From contig CP136508.1 in the NCBI GenBank assembly GCA_008011715.2, forward strand, positions 2,852,001 through 2,916,000: a stretch of DNA of 64,000 nt. Direction: 5' to 3'. The stretch comes from [Empedobacter] haloabium. GTDB taxonomy: Bacteria; Pseudomonadota; Gammaproteobacteria; Burkholderiales; Burkholderiaceae_D. The notes under the pieces are model-generated. The model was not told the DNA's origin. It searched no databases and saw only the letters and a program-made list of their open reading frames with translations. Position numbers and translations under genes: made by a program. Below, in pieces: positions 18,101 to 27,675 of this stretch; the first letter of the stretch is position 1; each line of letters opens with the position of its first letter.

Positions 18101-18144
18101 GGGCGGCGGATGCCGCCCGCGGCGCGCTGGCTGGCCAGCGCGCC
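18101..18144. other. Two tandem stem-loops between the lipoprotein gene and tssB
   Basis: GGGCGGC (18101-18107) pairs with GCCGCCC (18112-18118). GGCGCGCTGGC (18121-18131) pairs with GCCAGCGCGCC (18134-18144), followed by ATGTTTT. They are too T-poor for a strong intrinsic terminator. They could attenuate transcription or stabilise the downstream tssB-hcp message. Confidence 0.4.
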
Positions 18145-18194
18145 ATGTTTTCCCCGGGTGACCTCAGTATTTAACCCAACGATAGGGATATCCC

Positions 18195-18698
18195 ATGCCA
18201 AAAAACTCCAGCGTCCAGAAAAAACTGCAGAAGGTTCGTCCGCCGCGGGTCCAGATGACCTATGACGTGGAAATCGGCGACGCGATCGAAAACAAGGAAC
18301 TGCCGATGGTGGTCGGCGTCGTCGGCGATTTCGGCGGCAATTCCGAAGTGGCGCAGAAGCGCCTGAAGGACCGCAGCTTCGTCGCGATCGACCAGGACAA
18401 CTTCGACGAGGTGCTGAAAGGCGTCGCACCGCGCGCGGCGTATCGCGTCAAGAACGAGCTGAGCGCCGAAGGCGGCGAGTTCGGCGTCGACCTGACGTTC
18501 AAGTCGATGGAAGACTTCCGCCCCGAGGCGGTCGTGCAACAGGTCGATCCGCTCAAGAAGCTGCTCGAGGCACGCACCAAGCTGGCCGACCTGCGCAACA
18601 AGCTGGCCGGCAACGACAAGCTGGAAGACCTGCTCAACGACGTCCTGAACAGCACCGAGAAATTGGCCGAACTGGGCCAGCAAACCACGAAAGAGTGA
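18195..18698 (+). CDS. tssB: T6SS sheath small subunit TssB
   Basis: 167 aa, full length. Typical segments are SSVQKKLQKVRPPRVQMTYDVEIGDA, ELPMVVGVVGDFGG, RSFVAIDQDNFDEVLKG and the C-terminal helix pair LLEARTKLADLRNKLAGNDKLEDLL that locks into TssC. With TssC it forms the contractile sheath. tssC starts two bases after its stop. Confidence 0.96.
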   Translation: MPKNSSVQKKLQKVRPPRVQMTYDVEIGDAIENKELPMVVGVVGDFGGNSEVAQKRLKDRSFVAIDQDNFDEVLKGVAPRAAYRVKNELSAEGGEFGVDLTFKSMEDFRPEAVVQQVDPLKKLLEARTKLADLRNKLAGNDKLEDLLNDVLNSTEKLAELGQQTTKE

Positions 18699-18700
18699 TC

Positions 18701-20191
18701 ATGTCCGCACAAGCCACTCAAGCCGGCGCAGCCGCCGTTACCACCACCACCGAAGCTGGCCTGCTTGACCAGATCGTCGAGCAGAGCAAGGTCGCCAAGT
18801 CCAGCGCCGAGCACGCCCGCGCCAAGGACCTGATCTCCGAACTGGTCAGCCAAGTCATGGACGGCACCGTCGTCGTCTCCGACAACCTGGCCGCCACCAT
18901 CGACGCCCGCGTCGCCGAGCTCGATCGCCTGATCTCGGCACAGCTGTCGGCCATCATGCACGCGCCCGAGTTCCAGAAGCTGGAGAGCAGCTGGACGGGC
19001 CTGAACTACCTGGTGCGCAACAGCTCCACCGGCCAGAACCTGAAGATCAAGATGCTCAACGCGACCAAGCGCGAACTGGTGAAGGACTTCCAGAGCGCGC
19101 TGGAGTTCGACCAGAGCACGATGTTCAAGAAGGTCTACGAGGAGGAATTCGGCACCTTCGGCGGCGCCCCGTTCGGCGCGCTGCTGGGCGACTTCGAGAT
19201 CACCCGCCAGCCGGAAGACATGTATTTCATCGAACAGATGTCGCACGTGGCCGCCGCCGCGCACGCGCCGTTCATCACGTCCGCGTCGCCCGAGCTGTTC
19301 GGCCTGGAGAGCTATTCCGAGCTGGGCAAGCCGCGCGACCTGTCGAAGATCTTCGACACCGTCGAATACGCCAAGTGGAAGTCGTTCCGCGAATCCGAGG
19401 ACTCGCGCTATGTGGGCCTGACCCTGCCGCGCTTCCTGGGCCGCCTGCCGTTCAATCCGGCCGATGGCGCCACCACGGAAGGCTTCAACTTCGTCGAGGA
19501 CGTGGACGGCACCGACCACCACAAATACCTGTGGTGTAACGCCGCCTACGCGTTCGGCACCAAGCTGACGGCCGCGTTCGAGGACTACGGCTGGTGCGCG
19601 GCCATCCGCGGTGTCGAAGGTGGCGGTCTGGTCGAGGACCTGCCGACCCATACCTTCAAGACCGACGAAGGCGAGGTCGCGCTGAAATGCCCGACCGAGA
19701 TCGCCATCACCGACCGCCGCGAGAAGGAACTGTCCGACCTGGGCTTCATCTCGCTGGTCCACTGCAAGAACACCGACTATGCGGCGTTCTTCGGCGCGCA
19801 GTCGGCGCAGAAGCCGCGCAAGTACAACAACGAAGCCGCCAACGCCAACGCCGTGCTGTCGGCCCAGCTGCAGTACATCTTCGCCGTATCGCGCATCGCG
19901 CACTACATGAAGGCCATGATGCGCGACAAGATCGGCAGCTTTGCCGCCGCGTCGAACGTCGAGGACTTCCTGAACCGCTGGCTGACGCAGTACGTGCTGC
20001 TGGACGATAACGCCAGCCAGGAACAGAAGGCCCAGTTCCCGCTGCGCGAAGCGTCCGTGCAAGTTTCCGAAGTGCCGGGCCGCCCGGGCGTGTACCGCGC
20101 CGTGTCGTTCCTGCGTCCGCACTTCCAGCTCGACGAGCTGTCCGTTTCCCTCCGTTTGGTCGCGGAGCTTCCAGCATCGACCAAAACTTAA
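18701..20191 (+). CDS. tssC: T6SS sheath large subunit TssC
   Basis: 496 aa from the ATG at 18701; an in-frame GTG two codons earlier is less likely because AAAGAG is well spaced for the ATG. Family landmarks are LESSWTGLNYLVRNS, the FDQSTMFKKVYEEEFGTFGG block, RFLGRLPFNP, NFVEDVDGTDHHKYLWCNAAYAF and YMKAMMRDKIGSFA. It co-assembles with TssB and is the substrate disassembled by the ClpV encoded at 24178. Confidence 0.97.
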   Translation: MSAQATQAGAAAVTTTTEAGLLDQIVEQSKVAKSSAEHARAKDLISELVSQVMDGTVVVSDNLAATIDARVAELDRLISAQLSAIMHAPEFQKLESSWTGLNYLVRNSSTGQNLKIKMLNATKRELVKDFQSALEFDQSTMFKKVYEEEFGTFGGAPFGALLGDFEITRQPEDMYFIEQMSHVAAAAHAPFITSASPELFGLESYSELGKPRDLSKIFDTVEYAKWKSFRESEDSRYVGLTLPRFLGRLPFNPADGATTEGFNFVEDVDGTDHHKYLWCNAAYAFGTKLTAAFEDYGWCAAIRGVEGGGLVEDLPTHTFKTDEGEVALKCPTEIAITDRREKELSDLGFISLVHCKNTDYAAFFGAQSAQKPRKYNNEAANANAVLSAQLQYIFAVSRIAHYMKAMMRDKIGSFAAASNVEDFLNRWLTQYVLLDDNASQEQKAQFPLREASVQVSEVPGRPGVYRAVSFLRPHFQLDELSVSLRLVAELPASTKT

Positions 20192-20227
20192 GCAACTTAG
20201 TTTTTAACATCTCTGAAAGGAACAACA

Positions 20228-20719
20228 ATGGCAATCGACGTCTATCTGCAAATCGACGGCATCAAGGGCGAATCCGCCGACGGCACGCACAAAGACTGGA
20301 TCGAGTGCAAGAGCGTTGAGTGGCAAGTGCTGCAACCGAAATCGGCCACCGCGTCGACCGGTGGCGGTCATACCGCGGAACGTACCGAGCACAAAGATAT
20401 CGTCATCTCCAAGCTGGCCGACCTGGCAACCCCAGTGCTGCTGCAAACCTGCTCGTCGGGCAAGACCATTCCGAAAGCGAAATTCGAATTCATGCGCGCA
20501 GACGGTAACGGCGACCGCGTGAAATACTTCGAAATCGAACTGGAAAACGTGCTGATCTCCAGCGTTTCCCCGTCCGTCGAGCCAGGCAACATCCTGGTCG
20601 AAGACGTGGCCATCAAGTACTCCAAGGTCAAGTGGAAGTACACCCAGCAGAAGGTCGGCGGCGGCACCGGCGGCAACACGTCCGGCGGCTGGGACCTGTC
20701 GGCCAACAAGGTTGCCTGA
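20228..20719 (+). CDS. hcp: T6SS tube protein Hcp
   Basis: 163 aa. It has the Hcp1-family beta-barrel: MAIDVYLQIDGIKGES, DWIECKSVEWQVLQP, HKDIVISKLADLATPVLLQTCSSG, YFEIELENVLISSV and a C-terminal WDLSANK. It lacks extra C-terminal effector sequence, so it is a structural tube subunit that can also chaperone small effectors. A good ribosome site (AAAGGAACAACA) fits the high expression expected of Hcp. Confidence 0.97.
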   Translation: MAIDVYLQIDGIKGESADGTHKDWIECKSVEWQVLQPKSATASTGGGHTAERTEHKDIVISKLADLATPVLLQTCSSGKTIPKAKFEFMRADGNGDRVKYFEIELENVLISSVSPSVEPGNILVEDVAIKYSKVKWKYTQQKVGGGTGGNTSGGWDLSANKVA

Positions 20720-20765
20720 TAGCGCGTTCGCGCCTGTCTGGCATTCTTGAACCGCTGGGATACCG

Positions 20766-21257
20766 ATGAAGGGTTTCGCGCCGGGTCTGTTTGACCGGCT
20801 GATGGATACACGGGCCAACGCGGGCGGGGGCGGCACGGTGTCGCGCATGTCGATCGAGGAGTTGAAAGACTCGGTCGCGCGCGACCTGGAAGCGCTGCTG
20901 AACACCCGCACCGTGATTCCGGAGGATCTGCTGAAGCGGTACCCCGAATGCGGTCGCTCGATCGTGACGTATGGCCTGCAGGATTTCGCCGGCCTGTCAC
21001 TGTCGAGCGCCGACGACCGCGCCTTTATCTGCCGCTGCCTGGAAGAGGCCATCGCGCGCCACGAGCCGCGCCTGCGCAACGTGCAGGCCAGCCTGGAACT
21101 GCGCGCCGATTCCGTGAACCGCCTGAACTTCGCCATCACGGCGCTGCTGGTGGTCAGCACGGCGCACGAGCCGGTCAACTTCGATGCCGTGTTGCAGCCG
21201 TCCAGCCTGCAATACACCATCAGCAAGGCGCGCCGCGTGGCGCAGCCGGGAGCCTAA
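20766..21257 (+). CDS. tssE: T6SS baseplate protein TssE (gp25-like)
   Basis: 163 aa. It contains LFDRLMDTR near the N-terminus and the gp25-lysozyme-like fold with VARDLEALLNTR, the conserved EPR motif (HEPRLRNVQASLE) and LNFAITALLVV. It is part of the TssE-F-G wedge that nucleates sheath polymerisation. The ATG at 20766 is first in frame; tssF begins three bases after its stop. Confidence 0.94.
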   Translation: MKGFAPGLFDRLMDTRANAGGGGTVSRMSIEELKDSVARDLEALLNTRTVIPEDLLKRYPECGRSIVTYGLQDFAGLSLSSADDRAFICRCLEEAIARHEPRLRNVQASLELRADSVNRLNFAITALLVVSTAHEPVNFDAVLQPSSLQYTISKARRVAQPGA

Positions 21258-21260
21258 ACG

Positions 21261-23105
21261 TTGGACCAGTTACTACCGTATTACGAACGGGAGCTGGGAT
21301 TTCTGCGCCGTTATTCGCGCGAGTTTTCCGAGCGCTACCCGAAGATCGCCGGCCGCCTCCTGATCGGCGGCGAAGTCTGCGAAGACCCGCACATCGAGCG
21401 GATGATCGAGTCGTTCGCGTTGCTGAACTCGCGCATCGCCAAGCGCCTGGACGACGACTACCCCGAATTCACCGAAGCACTCTTCGAAGTGCTGTATCCG
21501 CATTACCTGCGGCCCTTTCCGTCGTGCTCGATCGCCCGGATGGATTTCGCCAGCGCGGCCGCGCAGCTCACCGCCGCCACCGAGATCCCGCGCGGCACCC
21601 AGCTGACGACGCGCCCCGTGCGCGGCGCCGTCTGCACCTTCCGCACCGCGTATCCGGTGACGATCGCCCCGATCGAGCTGGCGCGCGCTTCGTTCGCGGC
21701 CATCATCGACGCGCCCGAAGCGGTACGCCTGCCGCCGAACGCCACCTCCAGCATCAGCCTGACGATCGCCAGCACCTCGCCGCAGGTCGCACTGCCGCAG
21801 CTGAACCTGACCAAGCTGCGCGTGTTCATCGACGGCGAGCCGTCGTTCTGCGCCGCGCTGCGCGACGCGCTGTTCATGCGCGGCGTGTGCGCCTATGCGG
21901 AAGCGGACGACAGCGGACGCTGGGTCGCGCTGCCGAAGATTCCCGTGCTGCCGGCCGGCTTCGACGAGGACGAGGCGCTGATCGACTTCTCGGCCCGTTC
22001 GCACACGGCCTACCGCCTGCTGACGGAGTATTTCTCGTTCCCCGAGAAATTCAACTTCTTCGACATCGACCTGCGCGCGCTGGCCGCCGTGCTGCCGTCC
22101 GGCGCCCGCTCGATCACCTTGCACCTGGCCCTGGCCGGCATGCGCACCGACTCGAACACGGCGCGCATCCTGGGCACGCTGTCGACCAATAACGTGCTGC
22201 TGGGCTGCACCCCGGTCGTCAACCTGTTCCGCCAGCGCGGCGAACCGATCCGCCTGACCCATGCGACCGCCAGCTACCCGGTGCTGGCCGACGCCCGCCG
22301 CGCCTTCGCCTTCGAGGTGCAGTCGATCGACTCCGTCAAGCTGGTGCGCCAGACGCCGCAGGGCGAATCGATCCAGGAGTTCCGTCCGTTCTATTCGCTC
22401 AAGCACGGCCAGACGCCGGAGAAGAACGGCCATTACTGGATCGTGCGGCGCGACGACATGGTGGCCGAGAAGAGCCCAGGCTACGAGACCGAGTTGTCGC
22501 TGGTGGACATCGATTTCGATCCGGCGGAGGTCGAGACGGACACGCTGTCGATCGAGCTGACCTGCACCAACCGCGACCTGCCGGCGATGCTGAGCTACGG
22601 CCTGCGCGGTGGCGACCTGTTCATCGAGGGCGGCTCCAGCGTGCGCAGCATCAGCTTCCTGCGCAAACCCACGCCGTCCTACCGCTTCGAACGCGGACGC
22701 GGCGCGCACTGGCGCCTGATCTCGCACCTGTCGCTGAACCACCTGTCGCTGACGGACGGCGGCATCGACGCGTTCCGCGAGATGCTGACCCTGTACGACC
22801 TGCCGCGTTCACCGGCCTCGCAGCGCCAGATCGGCGGCATCATCGCGGTGGCGCACAAGGCCGCCACCGCCTGGTTGCCGGGCAATCCGTTCGCCTGCCT
22901 GGTGCGCGGCATCGAGGTACGCCTGACGATCGACGAGGAAGCGTTCGTCGGCAGCGGCATCCACGCGTTCGCGCACATCGTCGAGCGCTTCCTGGGCCTG
23001 TACGTGCACGCCAACAGCTTCACCCAGCTGGTGATCGTATCGAACAAAAACGGAGAGGAGCTGTTGCGATGCACCCCGCGAAGCGGCGATTTGAGCCTGC
23101 TGTAA
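21261..23105 (+). CDS. tssF: T6SS baseplate protein TssF
   Basis: 614 aa starting at a TTG codon. The N-terminus MDQLLPYYERELGFLRRYSREFSERYPKIAGRL (first residue read as Met) is the canonical family start, and GGGAG sits eight bases upstream, so TTG is real. Other landmarks are YPHYLRPFPSCSIARMDF, GLRGGDLFIEGG and the C-terminal VRGIEVRLTIDEEAFVGSGIHAFAHIVERFLGLYVH. It overlaps tssG by 37 bp. Confidence 0.95.
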   Translation: MDQLLPYYERELGFLRRYSREFSERYPKIAGRLLIGGEVCEDPHIERMIESFALLNSRIAKRLDDDYPEFTEALFEVLYPHYLRPFPSCSIARMDFASAAAQLTAATEIPRGTQLTTRPVRGAVCTFRTAYPVTIAPIELARASFAAIIDAPEAVRLPPNATSSISLTIASTSPQVALPQLNLTKLRVFIDGEPSFCAALRDALFMRGVCAYAEADDSGRWVALPKIPVLPAGFDEDEALIDFSARSHTAYRLLTEYFSFPEKFNFFDIDLRALAAVLPSGARSITLHLALAGMRTDSNTARILGTLSTNNVLLGCTPVVNLFRQRGEPIRLTHATASYPVLADARRAFAFEVQSIDSVKLVRQTPQGESIQEFRPFYSLKHGQTPEKNGHYWIVRRDDMVAEKSPGYETELSLVDIDFDPAEVETDTLSIELTCTNRDLPAMLSYGLRGGDLFIEGGSSVRSISFLRKPTPSYRFERGRGAHWRLISHLSLNHLSLTDGGIDAFREMLTLYDLPRSPASQRQIGGIIAVAHKAATAWLPGNPFACLVRGIEVRLTIDEEAFVGSGIHAFAHIVERFLGLYVHANSFTQLVIVSNKNGEELLRCTPRSGDLSLL

Positions 23106-24163
23106 TCGAGCGGCTGTTCGCCGAACCGTATCGCTTCGAGTATTTCCAGGCGGTGCGCATGCTGGAGCTGTGGCTGAAGCGCCACGGCACGCCGGGCGAA
23201 GGGGCCATCGCCAACTTCGTGCGCTTCCAGAACTCGACCTCGCTGAGCTTTCCGCCCAGCGAGCTGGAGGCGTTGCAGCCGGAGCCACGCGACCTGCCGA
23301 CCGACCGCCGCGCGCTGGCCGCGGCGCTGCAGTCGACCGAGCTGAAATACATCCGCATCACGCCCACCTTCATGGGCTTTTTGGGCAGCAGCGGCACGCT
23401 GCCGGCCCATTATACGGAACGCATCGCGGCGCACACGCTGTACGAAAAGGACGAGGGCCCGCGTGCCTTCCTCGACACGTTCTCGAATCGCGCCCTGGCG
23501 CTGTTCTACGAGGCCTGGCGCAAGTACCGCCTCGAGCTGAAGTACGAGATCGACGGCAAGGACAACTTCCTGCCGTTGCTGCTGTCGCTGGCGGGGATGG
23601 GCAACCACTCGCTGCGGCGGCGCTTGTCCGACCATGGCAACGGCGTGCTGGACGAGTCGCTGGCGTATTTCGCCACGGCGGTGCGGCAGCGGCCCGCGTC
23701 CAGCGTGCAGATCGCGCGCGTACTGTCCGAGTACTTCAACCAGACCGTGCGTGCCGAGCAGTTCGTCGGCCATTGGTATGACGTGCCGGCCGAGCAGCAG
23801 ACGATGCTGGGCATGCGCAATGCCGTGCTGGGCGCGGGCGCGATGGCCGGCGCGCGCGTGTGGCAGCGCGACCTGCGCCTGCGCCTCGCGATCGGGCCGC
23901 TCGACCTGGCGTCCTACGAGTCGTTCCTGCCGGGTGGACGGGCCGCGCGGGCGCTGAGCGAGATGCTGACGATGTTCACGGGACTGTCGCTGGAATACGA
24001 AGTGCAGCTGATCTTGCGCGCCGCCGACGTGCGCGGGGTGTATCTGAAGGATGATCGTATCGGCGGCAGGTTGGGATGGGATTGCTTCCTCGTCCCTGAC
24101 GAAGGGATGGACCACGCCGCACAGGACCGCGCCGACGTGCGCTATGAAATTCACGCGCTATAA
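23069..24163 (+). CDS. tssG: T6SS baseplate protein TssG
   Basis: 364 aa. It shows the standard opening (RFEPAVIERLFAEPYRFEYFQAVRMLE), FMGFLGSSGTLPAHYTERIAAH, FLDTFSNRALALFYEAWRKYRLELKYE and LGMRNAVLGAGAMAGARVW. TssG clamps two TssF copies in the wedge. The ATG lies inside the tssF end (37-bp overlap), with GGAGAGGAG just before it. Confidence 0.95.
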   Translation: MHPAKRRFEPAVIERLFAEPYRFEYFQAVRMLELWLKRHGTPGEGAIANFVRFQNSTSLSFPPSELEALQPEPRDLPTDRRALAAALQSTELKYIRITPTFMGFLGSSGTLPAHYTERIAAHTLYEKDEGPRAFLDTFSNRALALFYEAWRKYRLELKYEIDGKDNFLPLLLSLAGMGNHSLRRRLSDHGNGVLDESLAYFATAVRQRPASSVQIARVLSEYFNQTVRAEQFVGHWYDVPAEQQTMLGMRNAVLGAGAMAGARVWQRDLRLRLAIGPLDLASYESFLPGGRAARALSEMLTMFTGLSLEYEVQLILRAADVRGVYLKDDRIGGRLGWDCFLVPDEGMDHAAQDRADVRYEIHAL

Positions 24164-24177
24164 AAATAGGGAATCAT

Positions 24178-26835
24178 ATGAGCATCAACCTGAAAACGCT
24201 GATCGGAAAACTGAACGAGACGAGCCGCACGGCAGCCACCCGCGCCGCCAGCATCTGCGTCTCGCTGGGCCACTACGAAGTCGATATCGAGCACCTGTTC
24301 CTGGCCTTGCTGGAGCAGCAGAACAGTGACTTCGTCATCCTGGCGCGCCAGAACGGCATCAGCGTCAGCATGCTGGAAGCGGACCTGCAATCGGAAGTGG
24401 CGCGCTTCAAGAATGGCAACTCGCGCACCCCGGTGTTCTCCGAGCGCATGCCGAAGCTGTTCGAGCACGCCTGGCTGATCGCCTCGCTCGACCTGCGTGC
24501 CGGCCAGCAGGCGCAGATCCGCAGCGGCCACCTGCTGCAGGCATTGCTGACCGAGCCGGAACTGGCGCAACTGGCCGCGCGCAGCTCGAAGCTGTTCGCC
24601 AGGTTCGACCTCGAGCAGATCAAGCACAACCTGGACAAGGTGACGGCCGGTTCCGTCGAAGCCGTCGTCATCCCGGCCGCGGGCGAGGCGGTGGAAGAGG
24701 GCGGCGATCCGGTCGGCGAACTGCAGCAGAAGGCGGCCAGCAAGACGCCGGCGCTGGACCAGTTCACCACCAACCTGACGCAGCGCGCGCGTGACGGCAA
24801 GGTCGATCCCGTGATCGGCCGCGACCTGGAGATCCGCCAGGCCATCGACATCCTGATGCGCCGCCGCCAGAACAACCCGATCCTGACCGGCGAGGCCGGC
24901 GTCGGCAAGACCGCCGTGGTGGAAGGCCTGGCCCTGCGCATCGCCCAGGGCGATGTGCCGGAAGTGCTGCGCGGCGTCGAAATCCATACGCTGGACATGG
25001 GCCTGCTGCAGGCCGGCGCCAGCGTCAAGGGCGAGTTCGAGAACCGCCTGAAGAACGTCATCGACGAAGTCAAGAAAAGCCCGCACGCGATCATTCTGTT
25101 CATCGACGAGGCGCACACGATGATCGGCGCCGGCGGCCAGGCCGGCCAGAACGACGCCGCCAACCTGCTGAAACCGGCGCTGGCGCGCGGCGAGCTGCGC
25201 ACCATCGCCGCGACCACGTGGGGCGAGTACAAGAAGTATTTCGAGAAGGACGCCGCACTGGCGCGCCGCTTCCAGGTCGTCAAGGTGGAAGAGCCGAGCG
25301 AGGAGCTGGCCTGCGCCATGCTGCGCGGGATGGCGCCGCTGATGGAGAAGCATTTCAACGTGCGCGTCTACGACGAGGCCATTACAGAAGCCGTGCGCCT
25401 GTCGCACCGCTACATCTCGGGCCGCCAGCTGCCGGACAAGGCGATCAGCGTGCTCGATACGGCCTGCGCCAAGGTGGCGCTGGGCCAGAACGCCACGCCG
25501 GCCCTGATCGAAAACCTGGCGCGCAAGCTGGAGCGAATGGATGCCGAGGCGGCCTCGCTGCAGCGCGAGCAGGCCGGCGGCGGCAGTGCCCACGCGGCGC
25601 GCCTGAAGGAGCTGGAAGCGGCGCGCAAGGCGGCGCAGGAAGAACACACGGCCCTGGCTGCGCGCTGGGAGAAGGAAAAGGAGCTGACCGAGAAGATCAA
25701 GGCGGCCCGCGTGGTGCTGGAAGGTGGCGGTGAAGTCGATCCGAGCGTGCGCAAGGACATCGATGCGCTGCAGGTCGAGCTACGCGCGCTGCAGGGCGAG
25801 ACCCCGATGGTGCCGGTGCAGGTGGACGGCCACGTGGTCGCCGAGATCGTCGCCGGCTGGACCGGTATCCCGCTGGGCAAGATGGTCAAGGACGAGATCA
25901 AGACGGTGCTGAACCTGAAGGACCTGCTGCAGCAGCGCGTGCTGGGCCAGGCGCACGCGATCGAGGCGGTGGCGCAGCGCGTGCGCACGTCGCGCGCCAA
26001 CCTGGACGACCCGAACAAGCCGAAGGGCGTGTTCCTGTTCGTCGGCCCGTCCGGCGTCGGCAAGACCGAAACCGCGCTCGCGCTGGCCGACGTGCTGTAC
26101 GGCGGCGAACGCAAACTGGTCACCATCAACATGAGCGAGTACCAGGAAGCGCACAGCGTGTCGGGCCTGAAGGGCTCGCCGCCGGGCTACGTCGGCTACG
26201 GCGAAGGCGGCGTGCTGACCGAGGCGGTGCGGCGCAATCCCTACAGCGTGGTGCTGCTGGACGAAGTGGAAAAGGCCCACCCGGACGTGATGGAGCTGTT
26301 CTTCCAGGTCTTCGACAAGGGCGTGATGGACGACGCCGAAGGGCGCGAGATCGACTTCAAGAACACGATCATCATCCTGACGTCGAACATCGGTTCGTCG
26401 CAGCTGATGCAGGCCTGCCTGAACAAGCCGGCCGAAGAGCTGCCGGCGCCGGAGCAGCTGGAAGAACTGGTGCGCCCGGTACTGATGAAGCAGTTCAAGC
26501 CCGCCTTCCTGGGCCGCCTGAAGGTGATCCCGTACTACCCGATCAGCGATGACGTGCTGGTCGAGATCATCGAACTGAAGCTGAACAAGATCAAGCAGCG
26601 CATCGCCGTCAATCACAAGGCCGAATTCAGTTACGACGAGGCGCTGGTGGAAGCGGTGCTGGCGCGCTGCACCGAGGTGGACTCCGGTGCCCGCAACGTC
26701 GACAACATCCTGAACGGCACCTTGCTGCCGGAGGTGGCGGAGTCGGTGCTGGCGAAGATGGCGGAAGGGGCGGCGATCAGCAAGATCAAGGTCTCGGCTG
26801 GGAAGAATGGGCAGTTCAAGTACACCGTGAAGTAG
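24178..26835 (+). CDS. tssH: T6SS sheath-recycling AAA+ ATPase TssH (ClpV)
   Basis: 885 aa. The N-terminal ClpV domain (1-160) includes the helix that recognises TssC. First AAA+ domain: Walker A GEAGVGKT (238-245) and Walker B ILFIDEAHT. A coiled-coil middle domain follows (about 410-520). Second AAA+ domain: GPSGVGKT (about 623-630) and VVLLDEVEKAHPDVMELFFQ. It unfolds contracted TssBC sheath for reuse. A clear terminator follows, closing the operon. Confidence 0.96.
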   Translation: MSINLKTLIGKLNETSRTAATRAASICVSLGHYEVDIEHLFLALLEQQNSDFVILARQNGISVSMLEADLQSEVARFKNGNSRTPVFSERMPKLFEHAWLIASLDLRAGQQAQIRSGHLLQALLTEPELAQLAARSSKLFARFDLEQIKHNLDKVTAGSVEAVVIPAAGEAVEEGGDPVGELQQKAASKTPALDQFTTNLTQRARDGKVDPVIGRDLEIRQAIDILMRRRQNNPILTGEAGVGKTAVVEGLALRIAQGDVPEVLRGVEIHTLDMGLLQAGASVKGEFENRLKNVIDEVKKSPHAIILFIDEAHTMIGAGGQAGQNDAANLLKPALARGELRTIAATTWGEYKKYFEKDAALARRFQVVKVEEPSEELACAMLRGMAPLMEKHFNVRVYDEAITEAVRLSHRYISGRQLPDKAISVLDTACAKVALGQNATPALIENLARKLERMDAEAASLQREQAGGGSAHAARLKELEAARKAAQEEHTALAARWEKEKELTEKIKAARVVLEGGGEVDPSVRKDIDALQVELRALQGETPMVPVQVDGHVVAEIVAGWTGIPLGKMVKDEIKTVLNLKDLLQQRVLGQAHAIEAVAQRVRTSRANLDDPNKPKGVFLFVGPSGVGKTETALALADVLYGGERKLVTINMSEYQEAHSVSGLKGSPPGYVGYGEGGVLTEAVRRNPYSVVLLDEVEKAHPDVMELFFQVFDKGVMDDAEGREIDFKNTIIILTSNIGSSQLMQACLNKPAEELPAPEQLEELVRPVLMKQFKPAFLGRLKVIPYYPISDDVLVEIIELKLNKIKQRIAVNHKAEFSYDEALVEAVLARCTEVDSGARNVDNILNGTLLPEVAESVLAKMAEGAAISKIKVSAGKNGQFKYTVK

Positions 26836-26858
26836 AAGCGAAAAGACCGCGGATGCGG

Positions 26859-26895
26859 AAATGCCGTTCAGTCGGAACTGAACGGCATTTTTCGT
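26859..26895 (+). terminator. Rho-independent terminator after tssH
   Basis: A perfect 14-bp stem, AAATGCCGTTCAGT (26859-26872) with its complement at 26877-26890, has a 4-base loop (CGGA) and runs into TTTTTCGTTT. It lies 24 bp past the tssH stop and ends the plus-strand T6SS operon. Confidence 0.93.
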
Positions 26896-27327
26896 TTCAT
26901 CGTGGCGAATGGTGGCAGAGCCGAGCAATCGGGTCCTGAGGTAGTACTTGCCAGCTGACATCCGATCGCATCCCACTGGGCACCAGCGACCCAAGTTGCT
27001 GTTTGCTGCTGAGGCTTACGAACCGCACTTCGAACGCATCCCGATGCTGTCTCAGGATCACGCGGAAATCATCACTTCATCTGAGCGCTTGTGTCTCATT
27101 GCGAACCGCAGCGTAAGCGCACAAGGTGTCGCGTGCGGCTGGCGCCGTCTTTACTCGCCGGAGCAAACGCTTACCCGACAGCATGGCAGTAAGCGTTCTG
27201 CCATCCAGCGTCGATACACGTTAGTTTGTGCTTTCCGCCGGTCAATCTCGGGATTTGCCCATCGATCTAGCTCCAGCATACGCGACTATGGCGCCCCGGC
27301 TGAATGATCTTGGTAAGGCGCTAATGG
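26896..27327. other. Intergenic stretch, no gene seen
   Basis: About 430 bp between the tssH terminator and the 3' end of the immunity gene. Base composition is lower in GC than the neighbouring operon. Open frames here have no recognisable protein or ribosome site. It may contain decayed remnants of earlier toxin or immunity modules, common downstream of RHS genes, but I cannot identify any. Confidence 0.4.
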
Positions 27328-27675
27328 CTATCGTGAATGTGTCAACAGCAAGACCCTGCCGTCATCTTTTGCAATGTGTATTTCGAAGGTGCCGCCAAGC
27401 TGGCGTTTCTGCATAACACCTTTAACTTGCCAGTACCCGTTGGCCTGACTTACCAAATAGGGTTTCTGCCGCTCGGCTGCCTCCTTGCCGTAGATGTTTG
27501 CAATATAAACCTCTGCCAACTGTGCAGCCATGTTGTCGCTGTCGACAATATTTGATATCTCCATCGCTCCTGTCCTGTTTATGATGAGTAATAACAATGT
27601 CAAAAATGCGATCCTAAATGCCTTTGCTTGGTAGGGCATCGCTTCTATATACCGTAGTCTTGGTTTTGTGTTCAT
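27328..27675 (-). CDS. NTF2-fold immunity protein of the RHS toxin
   Basis: 115 aa from the ATG at 27675, chosen for the AAGGATGGGAAA ribosome site; MPYQAKAFR at 27639 is a possible shorter start. An N-terminal hydrophobic segment (RIAFLTLLLLIINRTGAM) looks like a signal peptide or anchor. The remainder matches the NTF2-fold immunity family: AAQLAEVYIANIYGKEAAERQKPYLVSQ, NGYWQVKGV and GGTFEIHIAKDDGRVLLL. It overlaps the end of the RHS gene by 62 bp, so toxin and antidote are translated together. The export signal suggests that the toxin is neutralised in the periplasm. Less GC-rich than its neighbours, as expected for exchanged cassettes. Confidence 0.8.
   Translation of the reverse strand: MNTKPRLRYIEAMPYQAKAFRIAFLTLLLLIINRTGAMEISNIVDSDNMAAQLAEVYIANIYGKEAAERQKPYLVSQANGYWQVKGVMQKRQLGGTFEIHIAKDDGRVLLLTHSR

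Noticed and set aside
26948..27307. 119-codon plus-strand frame downstream of the tssH terminator
   Set aside because: It would need a TTG start without a ribosome site, and the product is compositionally odd with no known relative.
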